This document shows positions 9,873 to 18,898 of a DNA stretch of 64,000 bases, piece by piece. The stretch is from CAXMST01 sp963793415 (GTDB lineage Bacteria; Actinomycetota; Thermoleophilia; Solirubrobacterales; 70-9), in assembly GCA_963793415.1 (NCBI GenBank), contig CAWCAC010000002.1, positions 1,922,001-1,986,000 on the forward strand, in the 5' to 3' direction. Both the position numbers and the translations under genes were made by a program. The notes under the pieces are model-generated. The model had not been told where the DNA came from, did not search any database, and worked only from the letters and a program-made list of their open reading frames with translations. Every line of letters begins with the position of its first letter. The stretch's first letter is position 1.

Positions 9873-12800
9873 ATGAGCGCGACCGCGGCCCATCTGCACG
9901 TCCACAGCGAGTATTCGCTGCTGGACGGCGCCAACAAGATCTCGGCGATGGCCGAGCGCGCGGCCGATCTCGGCATGCCCGCCCTCGGCCTCACCGACCA
10001 CGGGGTCATGAACGGCGCCGTCGAGCTCTACAAGGCCTGTAACGACAAGGGCATCAAGCCGATCATCGGCCTCGAGGCGTATCTCGTCGGTGACATCGCC
10101 GAGATCAAGACGAAGACGAAGTGGGAGCGCAACCACCTGACGCTGCTCGCCTCCTCCGACGAGGGCTACCGCAACCTCGTCCAGCTCTCCTCGGCCGGCT
10201 TCCTCGAGGGCTTCGCCCGCGGCAAGGCGAACGTCGACCTGAAGATGCTCGAGCGCTACTCCGAGGGCGTGATCGCGCTGACCGGCTGCCTGCAGTCGCG
10301 CTTCTGCCGCCGCGTCGTCGAGGACCGGCCCGATGAGGCCCGTGCGCACGCCGACGACCTGCTCAACATCTTCGGCCGCGGCAACGTCTACTTCGAGCTC
10401 CAGGTCAACGGGATCGCCGACCAGGACAAGGCCAACGTCGGCATCGAGCGCGTTGCCCGCGAGCTCGGCGCGCCGCTCGTCGGCACCGCCGACGTCCACT
10501 ACCTGACCCGCGACGACTACGACAACCACTCGGCGCTGCTCTGCGTGCAGACGAAGTCGACTCTGTCGGCGCCGAAGATGCGCTTCGACACGAACGAGTT
10601 CTACTTGAAGAGCCCGGAGGAGATGTACGAATCCTTCGAGCCGTGGCCGGAGGCGATCCCGAACACGCTCGAGATCGCCGAGCGGTGCAACGTCGAGATC
10701 AAGCTGGGCGAGCTGCTGCTGCCGAAGTTCCCGACCCCGGACGGCACCGAGCCGCTCGAGATGCTGCGGCGCGTCGCCTACGAGGGCCTCGCCCGCCGTT
10801 ACGGCGATCCGGCCCCGGCCGAGGCGGTCGAGCGGCTCGAGTTCGAGCTCGGCGTGATCGAGAACATGGGCTTCCCGTCCTACTTCCTGATCGTCTGGGA
10901 CTTCGTCCGCTTCGCCAAGGACAACGACATCGCCGTCGGTCCCGGTCGTGGCTCCGCGGCCGGCTCGATCGTCGCCTACTCGCTCGGGATCACCGACCTC
11001 GACCCGCTCGCCAACGACCTGCTGTTCGAGCGCTTCCTCAACCCGGCCCGCAAGTCGATGCCGGACATCGACATCGACTTCTCGGTTCGCGGCCGCGAGC
11101 GCGTGATCCGCTACGTCGCCGAGAAGTACGGGCGCGAGTCGGTCGCCCAGATCATCACCTTCGGCAAGATGGCGCCGCGGGCCGCGACCCGCGACGCCGC
11201 CCGCGTGCTCGACTTCGACTACGGCACCGGCGACAAGGTCGCGAAGCTGATCCCGGAGCCGATCATGGGCCGCAGCCCGAGCTTCGACGAGTGCCTCAAG
11301 GAAGGCCAGGACCTGCGCAAGGCCTACGACACCGAGAGCGACGTGCGCCAGATCGTCGACACCGCGCGCGGCCTCGAGGGGATCGTCCGCAACAACTCGA
11401 TCCACGCCGCCGCCGTCGTCATCGCCGACCGGCCGCTGCAGCAGGTGGTGCCGCTGCAGCTCGCCGAGGACCGCGGCGCGATCAAGGACGGGACGGAGCG
11501 CTCGTACAAGATCGTGACCCAGTTCTCGATGGTCCCGGTCGAGGAGATCGGCCTGCTGAAGATGGACTTCCTCGGGCTCCGCAACCTCGACGTGATCGAG
11601 GACGCGGTCAAGTTCATCGAGCGCTCGCGCGGCGAGAAGATCGACGTCGAGCAGCTGCCGCTCGACGACGAGGCGACCTACGAGATGCTGCGCCGCGGCG
11701 ACTCGGTCGGCGTCTTCCAGCTCGAGTCCGAGGGCATGCGCGACGCCCTCCGCAAGGTCAAGCCGACCGAGTTCGGCGACATCGTCGCGCTCGTCTCGCT
11801 CTACCGCCCGGGCGCGATGCGCTACATCGACGACTACGCCCGCGGCAAGCGCGACCCGGAGACGGTCCGCTACGCCGACGAGCGCCTGCGCCCGATCACC
11901 GAGGACACCTACGGCTGCTGCATCTACCAGGAGCAGCTGATGGAGATCTCGAAGCAGATCGGCGGCTTCTCACCGGCCGAGGCGGACGATCTGCGCAAGG
12001 CGATCGGCAAGAAGAAGCGCGACATGATGGCGACGATGGAGTCGAAGTTCGTCGAGGGCGCCGCCGCCTCGGGGACCGCGACCAGCGTCTCCCGCGACCT
12101 CTGGTCGCTGATGACCGCAGCCGCCGACTACTCGTTCAACAAGTCCCACGCCGCCTGCTACGGGCTGATCGCCTACCGGACCGCCTATCTGAAGGCGAAC
12201 TACCCGGCCGAGTACATGGCGGCCGTGATCTCCTCGGTGATGTCGACGAAGGACAAGGTGCCGTTCTTCGTCAACAAGTGCGAGGAGATGGGGATCGAGG
12301 TGCTGCCGCCCGACGTCAACACCTCCGATCACGGCTTCGTCGTCTTCGGCAACAAGATCCGCTTCGGCCTCGACGCCGTCAAGAACGTCGGCCACGCCGC
12401 GGTCGAGGCGATCATCAAGGCGCGCCAGGACCGCGAGATCGACTCGCTCTGGGACTTCTGCGAACGGGTCGACGCGCGCACGGTCAACAAGCGCGCGATC
12501 GAGTGCCTGATCAAGTGCGGGGCGCTCGACTCGACCGGAGCGCCGCGCCGGGCGATGCTCGATCGGCTCGGGGACGCGCAGTCGGCCGGCGCCAAGAGCC
12601 AGGAGGACGCGCTCAACGGTCAGGCCTCGATCTTCGCCCTCGAGGAGGCGAACTCCGGGCCCGGCGCGATGCGCAACCAGCACCCGCCTCTGGTCGGCGA
12701 GGAGTTCACCCAGCGCGAGCTGCTCGCGATGGAGAAGGAGACGCTCGGGACCTTCCTCAGCGATCACCCACTCTCGGAGGTGCGCGAGGCGCTCCGGGTC

Positions 12801-13388
12801 AGGACCGACTGCCCGATCAGCGAGCTCGAGAGCAAGCCGGACAACACCTGGGTGACGGTCGGCGGCATCGTCGCCGAGTGCAAGCGGATCCGCACCAAGG
12901 CCGGCAACAACATGATGTTCGCGACCCTCGACGACCTCGAGGGGCGGGTCGAGATGATCGTCTTCGCGAAGTCGCTCGAGAAGGCCGGGGACACGATCGA
13001 CACCGATGCCGTGCTGATCGTCCGCGGCCGCGTCGATCACAAGGACCGCAACGAGACGAAGCTGATCGTCCAGGACGTCGAGCTCTTCCAGCCCTCGGCC
13101 GAGGAGATGTCGGAGGCGAAGGAGAAGGTCGCCGAGCTCGACCGGCGCGAGCCGATCGTGCTGCAGCTCGACGCGGCCCAGTACGGGCTCGGCATCATCG
13201 CCGACCTCAAGGCCGTCTTCGCCGACTTCCCCGGCGAGGAAGAGGTCGTGCTCGAGATGAAGACGCGTGAGGGAACCCGCAAGCTCCGCTTCGGCGACGA
13301 CTGGAAGGTCGCCCGCTCAGCCGGCCTGCGCGCGGAGCTGGACCAGCTCCTCGGGTGGCTCGAGCCTCGCGGCCTGAGGCGCGGCTGA
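9873..13388 (+). CDS. dnaE: DNA polymerase III alpha subunit
   Basis: The 1,171-residue replicative polymerase, of normal length for DnaE (not PolC). It opens with a PHP domain (HVHSEYSLLDG at residues 8-18, then LTDHGVMNG). The palm carries PDIDIDF near residue 396, with GRGSAAGSIVAYSLGI just before it. YSFNKSHAACYG marks the fingers region and an OB-fold (TVGGIVAECKRI, then GRVEMIVF) lies in the last 200 residues. It acts in the replisome. The ATG at 9873 follows the giant coiled-coil gene on the same strand. A short stem-loop follows the stop codon. Confidence 0.97.
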   Translation: MSATAAHLHVHSEYSLLDGANKISAMAERAADLGMPALGLTDHGVMNGAVELYKACNDKGIKPIIGLEAYLVGDIAEIKTKTKWERNHLTLLASSDEGYRNLVQLSSAGFLEGFARGKANVDLKMLERYSEGVIALTGCLQSRFCRRVVEDRPDEARAHADDLLNIFGRGNVYFELQVNGIADQDKANVGIERVARELGAPLVGTADVHYLTRDDYDNHSALLCVQTKSTLSAPKMRFDTNEFYLKSPEEMYESFEPWPEAIPNTLEIAERCNVEIKLGELLLPKFPTPDGTEPLEMLRRVAYEGLARRYGDPAPAEAVERLEFELGVIENMGFPSYFLIVWDFVRFAKDNDIAVGPGRGSAAGSIVAYSLGITDLDPLANDLLFERFLNPARKSMPDIDIDFSVRGRERVIRYVAEKYGRESVAQIITFGKMAPRAATRDAARVLDFDYGTGDKVAKLIPEPIMGRSPSFDECLKEGQDLRKAYDTESDVRQIVDTARGLEGIVRNNSIHAAAVVIADRPLQQVVPLQLAEDRGAIKDGTERSYKIVTQFSMVPVEEIGLLKMDFLGLRNLDVIEDAVKFIERSRGEKIDVEQLPLDDEATYEMLRRGDSVGVFQLESEGMRDALRKVKPTEFGDIVALVSLYRPGAMRYIDDYARGKRDPETVRYADERLRPITEDTYGCCIYQEQLMEISKQIGGFSPAEADDLRKAIGKKKRDMMATMESKFVEGAAASGTATSVSRDLWSLMTAAADYSFNKSHAACYGLIAYRTAYLKANYPAEYMAAVISSVMSTKDKVPFFVNKCEEMGIEVLPPDVNTSDHGFVVFGNKIRFGLDAVKNVGHAAVEAIIKARQDREIDSLWDFCERVDARTVNKRAIECLIKCGALDSTGAPRRAMLDRLGDAQSAGAKSQEDALNGQASIFALEEANSGPGAMRNQHPPLVGEEFTQRELLAMEKETLGTFLSDHPLSEVREALRVRTDCPISELESKPDNTWVTVGGIVAECKRIRTKAGNNMMFATLDDLEGRVEMIVFAKSLEKAGDTIDTDAVLIVRGRVDHKDRNETKLIVQDVELFQPSAEEMSEAKEKVAELDRREPIVLQLDAAQYGLGIIADLKAVFADFPGEEEVVLEMKTREGTRKLRFGDDWKVARSAGLRAELDQLLGWLEPRGLRRG

Positions 13389-13398
13389 GGACCTGAGA

Positions 13399-13419
13399 CC
13401 GTTGCCGTCCGAGCAACGG
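13399..13419 (+). terminator. Stem-loop after dnaE
   Basis: CCGTTGC and GCAACGG form a perfect 7-bp stem with a 7-nt loop, 11 bases after the dnaE stop. There is no T-run, so it may be a weak or Rho-assisted end. Confidence 0.4.
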
Positions 13420-13794
13420 CGGCGAGGGCTCGGGCGTGGATTTGCAGTGAGGGAGGGGAGATGGGGCGGCGGCCGAGGGTGCGGGGCGGCGGTTGGGCTC
13501 CGACGTGGTCGGCCACCCCATATGTGGGGTCTCGGGGCTGGGTAGGCTCGCACGAGGCGAAGTCGGCCCTTTTAGAGTCGATTTTCGACCTCATAGGGGC
13601 CCACTTCTGGATCGGGGCACTGGATGGGGTCCATTTCCGGACTCGGCCCTTTTACCCCCGAACTTCGGGGGCAATGGGGCCGACTTCCCGATTCGCGCCC
13701 GCACCCTGGGCCGCGACCCGCTTCCACAGCCCCTCACTGCAGCGCTCGCCTGCGGCCAGGCCGGAACCCTGCCCGTCCCTGGACCGCCCGCCCC
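13420..13794. repeat. Intergenic element A: copy with inverted heads at both ends
   Basis: No gene is seen here. The left end reads CGAGGGCTCGGGC ... TTTGCAGTGAGGG (13441-13453). The right end, read on the minus strand, has TGCAGTGAGGGG (13742 down to 13731), so similar heads face inward about 300 bp apart. Inside, 13655-13671 is the hairpin CCCCCGAACTTCGGGGG, and 13515-13530 is the near-palindrome ACCCCATATGTGGGGT. Read from the right end, the order head, hairpin, AAAGGGCCGAGT, GCCCCGAGAC, CAtATG-type box is collinear with element D at 50.7 kb. It lies between convergent dnaE and a lipoprotein gene. Confidence 0.65.
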
Positions 13795-14184
13795 CTAGCT
13801 CTGGAGACTCGCGTCGCAGCCTTCGGCGAGCACCTCGGCGGCCTCGATCTCGAGCGGGAAGTCGGAGCCGTAGGAGTCGGTGGTGTAGTCGACGACGGCG
13901 CCGACCTCGGCTCCGTCGCAACGCTCGGGGGTGTCGGCGATGAAGTCGTTGGCGGTCTCGAACTGCTGAGCCTGGGTGAGCCTGAGCCACTTGCGACCGT
14001 CGAGGTCGTAGGACGCTCCCTCCGAAACCCCGGGGGTGCCTGAGGGCGGCGTGTAGGGCCCGGCCGCGGGCACGCCCTCGGGCGCGCCGGTGGGCGTCTC
14101 CTCGTCGCCGCAGCCCGCGATCGGCAGGGCGATCAGGGCGGACGCTGCGAGCGTCGCGACGGCGCGTGTCACGGCTCCCCGCAT
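13795..14184 (-). CDS. Small secreted lipoprotein
   Basis: About 129 residues with a basic start, a hydrophobic stretch and a lipobox (LPIAGC), so it is predicted to be exported and anchored to the membrane by its Cys. The mature part is short and acidic, with two further Cys residues that could form a disulfide (TPERCDGAE and LAEGCDAS). Start ATG 14184 is chosen because TAGATT (14197 down to 14192) sits 7 nt upstream; an earlier TTG at 14193 would overlap that box. No named family was recognised. Confidence 0.7.
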   Translation of the reverse strand: MRGAVTRAVATLAASALIALPIAGCGDEETPTGAPEGVPAAGPYTPPSGTPGVSEGASYDLDGRKWLRLTQAQQFETANDFIADTPERCDGAEVGAVVDYTTDSYGSDFPLEIEAAEVLAEGCDASLQS

Positions 14185-14191
14185 CGGCGTC

Positions 14192-14197
14192 AATCTA
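14192..14197 (-). promoter_or_regulatory. -10 box TAGATT for the lipoprotein gene
   Basis: TAGATT on the minus strand, 7 nt before the ATG at 14184. It decides between ATG 14184 and the overlapping TTG 14193 as start. Confidence 0.5.
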
Positions 14198-14267
14198 GAT
14201 CATCGATGCGCGGCTCACGCCGGGCTCAGGGGCGCATCGCGGCGGGACCGCGGGCCGGGCCTATCCG

Positions 14268-14273
14268 TAGAAT
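14268..14273 (+). promoter_or_regulatory. -10 box TAGAAT for the Cys-rich protein
   Basis: TAGAAT lies 8 nt ahead of ATG 14282, consistent with a leaderless transcript. Confidence 0.5.
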
Positions 14274-14281
14274 CGGCGGGC

Positions 14282-14689
14282 ATGGCAGTTGCAGCAACCG
14301 GAGGAGTCAGGGCGCCCGCGGGTGAGTGCCGACGCTGCCGGACCTACTGCGACAAGCTGATCGAGCCGCGCGCCTGTCTCGAGATGCGCTGCCCCTATCT
14401 GTGGAGCTACGTCGACGGCCCCACCGGCCGCCGCTTCATGGGCTGTGTGCAGAAGGTCTTCCGCGGGGAGATCGACGTGCAGATGTTCGAGGCCGCCGAG
14501 CGCAACGGCGGCTTTGGCGGCATCAAGATGACCGGTGAGCCGCTCGAGCACTGCCAGTTCCGGGTCGAGCCGGCCTTCGAGGGTGACGGACCCGCGCACA
14601 CCTGCCTCAATCCGTCCTTCTTCGACTGCGTCGAGCCGGCGGAGGACTTCGATCTCCGCGATTCCCTCACCTTCCGCCGCGCCGCCTAG
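14282..14689 (+). CDS. Conserved-looking Cys-rich protein, possible metal or Fe-S binder
   Basis: 135 residues with no signal peptide and an unusual cysteine content. The N-terminal third has CRRCRTYC followed by CLEMRCPYLW, and further Cys occur at GCVQKVF, HCQFRV, TCLNPSF and DCVEPA. The paired spacing suggests a zinc or iron-sulfur site. It carries a Phe-rich segment (NPSFFDC) near the end. I do not recognise the family, so no reaction is assigned. The leaderless-type promoter sets the start at ATG 14282. Its neighbours are an outward-reading lipoprotein and convergent endonuclease IV. Confidence 0.65.
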   Translation: MAVAATGGVRAPAGECRRCRTYCDKLIEPRACLEMRCPYLWSYVDGPTGRRFMGCVQKVFRGEIDVQMFEAAERNGGFGGIKMTGEPLEHCQFRVEPAFEGDGPAHTCLNPSFFDCVEPAEDFDLRDSLTFRRAA

Positions 14690-14778
14690 GGCGGCGGGCT
14701 GAGGACGCCGATGGCGGCGTCCCCGCTCGCTCACGTGGCTCCTCCACTATCGCTCGCGGCTCCTTGCCCTCGACGCCC

Positions 14779-15642
14779 TCAGGCTCGCCGTGCTTTTCGG
14801 CCCATCTCGCGTAGCCGCTTCGCGTTGCGGATCTCTCCGAGGTCGGCGCCCTTCTTGTCCGGTCCCGGGGTCTCGAGCAGCGCGGGCAGCTGCTCGAAGC
14901 GGGGCTCCGAGAGGAAGGTCGCGATCCCGAGCTCGCCCATCTCGCCCTCGCCGACATTGGCGTGCATGTCGCGGTTGGCGCCGAGCGGCACGCGGCTGTC
15001 GTTGACGTGCAGGCACTTGAGCCGGTCGAGGCCGACCGCCGCGTCGTACTCGTCGACGACGGCACTCAGCCCCTCGGGCTCGACGATGTCGTAGCCGGAG
15101 GCGAACAGGTGGCAGCAGTCGAGACAGACGCCGATCCGGTCACCGGCGCCGGCAGCTTCGACGAGGCGCGCGAGCTCGTCGAAGTTGCGGCCGAGCGGGC
15201 CTTGTGTTCCGGCCGTGTTCTCGAACAGCAGCGGGCAGCTCTCGGAGCCGGCCAGCGCCTCCAACACGACCTCGCCGGAGCGCTCGATCGCCTCCTCGAG
15301 CGGCTCGCCCTTACGGGAGCCGGCGTGGACGACGACGCCGTCGGCGCCGATCGCGTCCCCGAGGCGCAGCGACTGGGTCAGGGAGATCAGCGACTTCTCG
15401 CGGATCTCAGGGTCGGGGCTGGTCGTGTTGATCAGATAAACGGCGTGGATGACGACCGATTCGAGCCGCGATTCGGCAAATGACTCGTTGAAAGCGGCGA
15501 TCGTCGAGGGCTTGTGATCGGTCGGCCGCCACATGCGCGGGCTCTGGTTGAAGATCTGAATCGCGTCGCACTCGAGCTCGACTCCGCGCGCGACGGCCTT
15601 GTCGACACCACCCGCTGTGGAAACATGCGCGCCGATCAGCAT
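14779..15642 (-). CDS. nfo: Endonuclease IV (deoxyribonuclease IV)
   Basis: 287 residues, typical for the AP endonuclease 2 / Nfo family that incises DNA at abasic sites in base excision repair. The TIM-barrel start IGAHVSTAGGVD and the metal-site motifs are visible: HAVYLINT, FENTAG, CLDCCHLFASGYD, KCLHVNDSRVPLGANRDMH with GEGEMG, and LLETPGPDKKGADLGEI. These carry the His, Glu and Asp ligands of the three-zinc site. The ATG at 15642 is only 26 bases from the divergently read gltX start, so their promoters must overlap. Confidence 0.95.
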   Translation of the reverse strand: MLIGAHVSTAGGVDKAVARGVELECDAIQIFNQSPRMWRPTDHKPSTIAAFNESFAESRLESVVIHAVYLINTTSPDPEIREKSLISLTQSLRLGDAIGADGVVVHAGSRKGEPLEEAIERSGEVVLEALAGSESCPLLFENTAGTQGPLGRNFDELARLVEAAGAGDRIGVCLDCCHLFASGYDIVEPEGLSAVVDEYDAAVGLDRLKCLHVNDSRVPLGANRDMHANVGEGEMGELGIATFLSEPRFEQLPALLETPGPDKKGADLGEIRNAKRLREMGRKARRA

Positions 15643-15668
15643 TCCGTACCGAGACCTCCGAGAAACCG

Positions 15669-17084
15669 TTGAGAGTTAGATTCGCCCCCTCCCCGACCGG
15701 CGCCCTGCACATAGGCGGCGCTCGGACTGCACTCTATAACTGGCTCGCGGCCAGGGGGTCGGGCGGCGAGCTGGTGCTGAGGATCGAGGACACCGACCGC
15801 GAGCGCTCGACGCCGGAGAACGTCGCCCAGATCCTCGACGCGCTCGAGTGGCTCGAGCTCGACTGGGACGAGGGCCCGATCAGCCAGTTCGAGCGGGCGC
15901 CCGCACACCGCGAGCGGCTCCAGCAGCTGCTCGACTCCGGCCGCGCCTACCGCAGCGACGCCACCGCCGAGACGGTCAAGGAGTTCAAGCAGGCGAACCC
16001 CGGGCGCGGCTTCCGCGGCGAGACCAGCGACGACCCCGAGGCGGCGATCCGCCTGCGCGTGCCCGACGAGGGCTCGACCGTCGTCGAGGACCTGATCCGC
16101 GGGCCGATCAGCTTCGAGAACTCCCATCAGGACGATCTCGTGATCGCCCGCAGCGACGGCAGCGTCCTCTACAACTTCGCGGTCGCCGTCGACGACGCCG
16201 AGATGGGGATCACCGACGTGATCCGCGGCGACGACCACATCTCGAACACTCCGAAGCAGCTGCTCGTGCTCGAGGCGCTCGGCTTCCCGGCGCCACGCTA
16301 CGCGCACCTGCCGCTCCTGCACGGGCCCGACGGCAAGAAGCTCTCCAAGCGCCACGGCGCCGCCTCGGTGCAGGAGTTGCGCGAGGCGGGCTACCTGCCT
16401 GCCGCGGTCCGTAACTACGTGGCGCTGCTCGGCTGGGGCACGACCGACGACACCACCCTGATGAGCACCGGGGAGCTGCTCGAGCGCTTCGACATCTCGC
16501 GTGTGGGCCGCTCCGCCGCCGTCTTCGACGAGCAGAAGCTGCGCTGGGTCAACGGCCGGTTCATGCGCGAGGAGCCGCTGCCCGAGTACGAGGCGACGCT
16601 CGCCGCCCATCTCGACCGCACCGACCCGGACGCCGCAGCGGCGTTTGGCGCGGCAGCGCCCGAGGCGCGACGCGAGGCCTGCGAGATCGTCCGGGAGAAG
16701 GCCCAGGTCGTGACCGAGGTCTGGCCCTTGATCGCTTTCCTGTTCATGGAGCCGGAGCCGGACGAGGCGTCGTGGAAGAAGGTGATGAAGCCCTCCGTCG
16801 TCGAACCGCTGGCCGCCGGCCTGGAGGCGCTGGAGGCACTCGACGAGGGCGCCTGGAATGCCGAGCGGCTCGAGGCCGCCCTGCGGGAACTGATGGAGGC
16901 GCGCGAGATCGGCGCCCGCAAGCTGCTGCAGCCGATCCGCGTCGCGATCAGCGGCTCGAGCATCTCCCCGGGGATCTTCGAGTCGCTCGCCGCGCTCGGC
17001 CGGGACCGCTCTTTGCGGCGGATACGGGAGGCGCTGGAGCGCCTCTCCACGCCTGATTCGGGCACGAATCCCGTGCAGGGCTAA
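15669..17084 (+). CDS. gltX: Glutamyl-tRNA synthetase
   Basis: 471 residues, normal length for bacterial GluRS. The class I signatures are present: FAPSPTGALHIGG (HIGH box at residues 14-17) and KLSKR (KMSKS box near residue 224). It starts with TTG at 15669, which places the HIGH box at the family-typical position; no ATG or GTG fits better. The gatCAB operon in this window suggests the enzyme may be non-discriminating and supply Glu-tRNA(Gln) for amidation; that is inference. Confidence 0.96.
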   Translation: MRVRFAPSPTGALHIGGARTALYNWLAARGSGGELVLRIEDTDRERSTPENVAQILDALEWLELDWDEGPISQFERAPAHRERLQQLLDSGRAYRSDATAETVKEFKQANPGRGFRGETSDDPEAAIRLRVPDEGSTVVEDLIRGPISFENSHQDDLVIARSDGSVLYNFAVAVDDAEMGITDVIRGDDHISNTPKQLLVLEALGFPAPRYAHLPLLHGPDGKKLSKRHGAASVQELREAGYLPAAVRNYVALLGWGTTDDTTLMSTGELLERFDISRVGRSAAVFDEQKLRWVNGRFMREEPLPEYEATLAAHLDRTDPDAAAAFGAAAPEARREACEIVREKAQVVTEVWPLIAFLFMEPEPDEASWKKVMKPSVVEPLAAGLEALEALDEGAWNAERLEAALRELMEAREIGARKLLQPIRVAISGSSISPGIFESLAALGRDRSLRRIREALERLSTPDSGTNPVQG

Positions 17085-17140
17085 ATCACTCGGCCAAAAC
17101 TGCCGATTGGGGTAAAGCGGGTCCCCCGACACGCCACCTG

Positions 17141-18196
17141 ATGACGACCACGGAGACGAAGGCAACCCCAGCGAGCAAGCCCATGGGTAAGGGCGGGCAC
17201 CGCCTGTCCGCAGCCTTCGAGGCCGTCAACACCCTGCCGGCGCTGGCGGAGACGGTCGACCGGGTGACCAAGGTCACTTCGAAGGAAGGGGCGACCGTCG
17301 GCGAGATCGCCGAGCTGGTCGAGTCGGACACGGCCGTCGCGATCGCGGTGATGAAGGCCGCCAACAACGGTGGCGGGCCGCGCGGCCGCGTCTCCAACGT
17401 GCCGGACGCGGTCGAGGCGCTGACCCCGGCCGGGATCCGGGCTGTGACCGTGCAGCTCGACACCTACGAGTTCTTCCAGTCGGTCGGCAACTGGGATCGC
17501 CTCCCGGAGCGCTTCCGCCGCCACGCCCTCGCGACCCGCCACGCTGCCGAGCGGATCTCCGAGCTCGGCGACGTCGCCGGCCGCGACGAACTGGCGACCG
17601 CGGCGCTGCTTCACGACATCGGCCAGCTCGTGCTGATGCGCCTCTATCCCGGCTATTCCGAGATCCTCGACGACCGTTCGATGACGCCCGAGCAGCGGAC
17701 CCAACAGGAGCGCCGTGAGCTCGGCATCGACCACACCCTCGTCGGCGGCGTGCTCGCGCGCCGCTGGGGGCTGCCGGCGGTGATCGCGAGCGCGATCGAG
17801 CGGCACCACTCCGACGGCGCCCAGGGTCTGGCGGCAGCCGTCCGCCTCGGTGACCTGGTCGTGCATCACTCGCAGGGCGACGTCGTCTCCGGAGAGGCGA
17901 TGGCCTCGATGGGGGAGGCGTGCGGCCTGACCCGAGAGCGGCTGCGGCAGGTCGTCTACGAGTTCCCGCACGCTCGCGTCCCCCGCCAGCGGCGTGGCGA
18001 GCCCTGCCCGCTCTCCAAGCGTGAGGTCGATGCCCTGCGCGGTCTCGCCGAGGGCAAGGTCTACAAGGAGATCGCGGTCGAGATGGGCCTCTCGGCGAGC
18101 ACCGTCCGCACCCACCTTCACAACGTCTACCGCAAGATCGGCGCCGCCGACCGAGCCCAAGCTGTCCTCGTCGCGCGCGAGCGCGGCTGGATCTAG
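17141..18196 (+). CDS. HDOD-domain protein fused to a LuxR-type DNA-binding domain
   Basis: 351 residues in two parts. Residues about 25-270 form an HDOD domain: VNTLPALAETVDRV, an early helical scaffold, then LLHDIGQLVLMRLYPGYSE, IDHTLVGGVLARRWGLP and ERHHSD. Residues about 285-350 are a LuxR/GerE helix-turn-helix: LSKREVDALRGLAEGKVYKE, then STVRTHLHNVYRKIGA. HDOD proteins usually act as signalling scaffolds without their own DNA-binding domain, so this is probably a one-component regulator. It converges directly on the next LuxR gene with no gap. The signal and targets are unknown. Confidence 0.85.
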   Translation: MTTTETKATPASKPMGKGGHRLSAAFEAVNTLPALAETVDRVTKVTSKEGATVGEIAELVESDTAVAIAVMKAANNGGGPRGRVSNVPDAVEALTPAGIRAVTVQLDTYEFFQSVGNWDRLPERFRRHALATRHAAERISELGDVAGRDELATAALLHDIGQLVLMRLYPGYSEILDDRSMTPEQRTQQERRELGIDHTLVGGVLARRWGLPAVIASAIERHHSDGAQGLAAAVRLGDLVVHHSQGDVVSGEAMASMGEACGLTRERLRQVVYEFPHARVPRQRRGEPCPLSKREVDALRGLAEGKVYKEIAVEMGLSASTVRTHLHNVYRKIGAADRAQAVLVARERGWI

Positions 18197-18805
18197 CTAC
18201 TCGATCAGGCTGAGGCGGAGGGCCTTGGCGACTGCGTGGGTGCGATCGCGGGCGTTCATCCGGGCGAGGCTTGCCTTCGCGTGGGTGCGGACGGTCTCCT
18301 CGCTGAGGCCGAGGCGGCTTGCGGCCTGCCCGGTCGAGAGGCCGTCGGCGAACAGCTGCAGCACCTGCCGCTGCCGGGGGGTCAGCGTGGTCGCCGGTGC
18401 CTTGCCCGCCAGCGGATCGATGAACGGCTCCTGCTCGGCTGCGGCGCGAATCGCGTCGGAGACGGTCTGCAGCGAGGAGAGACGACTGACGTAGCCCGTA
18501 GCGCCTGCCTCGATCGCCTCGCGGACCGCATGTCGCTCGAGCGGCCCGCCGAAGGCGACGATCCCGAGCGCCGGCTGCGAGCCGAGCAGCTCCCGGATCG
18601 TCGCCGTGCCGGAGGGAAGCCCGTCGGTTGCGGCCCGCATCTCGACGACGGCGACGTCGAAGCTGCCGACACTCGTCAGCAGGTCCGAGACCCGGCGCCC
18701 ATGCTCGAGCTCCTCGACCTCGAACGCGGGCGCGATCAGGCTGCGGATGCCGTTACGCACCACAGGATGCGCATCGATCACCAGGCAGATTCGAGCTGTC
18801 TGCAC
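18197..18805 (-). CDS. LuxR-family response regulator with a degenerate receiver
   Basis: 202 residues: an N-terminal receiver-like fold (about 1-120) and a C-terminal LuxR helix-turn-helix (LTPRQRQVLQLFADGLSTGQ, then EETVRTHAKASLARM). The receiver lacks the usual phosphorylation site. The position after the third strand reads VVEMR, Glu55 in place of Asp; only one acidic residue remains in the VIDAHP pocket; and the usual Lys after the fifth strand is Arg in GYVSRL. It is therefore likely phosphorylation-independent. It starts with GTG 18805 and its last base abuts the stop of the convergent HDOD-LuxR gene. No sensor kinase is nearby. Confidence 0.85.
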   Translation of the reverse strand: MQTARICLVIDAHPVVRNGIRSLIAPAFEVEELEHGRRVSDLLTSVGSFDVAVVEMRAATDGLPSGTATIRELLGSQPALGIVAFGGPLERHAVREAIEAGATGYVSRLSSLQTVSDAIRAAAEQEPFIDPLAGKAPATTLTPRQRQVLQLFADGLSTGQAASRLGLSEETVRTHAKASLARMNARDRTHAVAKALRLSLIE

Positions 18806-18898
18806 CTAAGTCTCCGTCCGCCCAGAAGGCCCCCATTGACGACGCCGCGATCGTAACGCAGGGGCCGCCGCCGTCCGAACCGGTAAAAACGACGGACG

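Noticed and set aside
13461..13943. Open frames in intergenic element A
   Set aside because: They cross the element and the antisense of a lipoprotein gene, are Arg/Pro-rich, and have no start signals. The region is better explained as a non-coding repeat.
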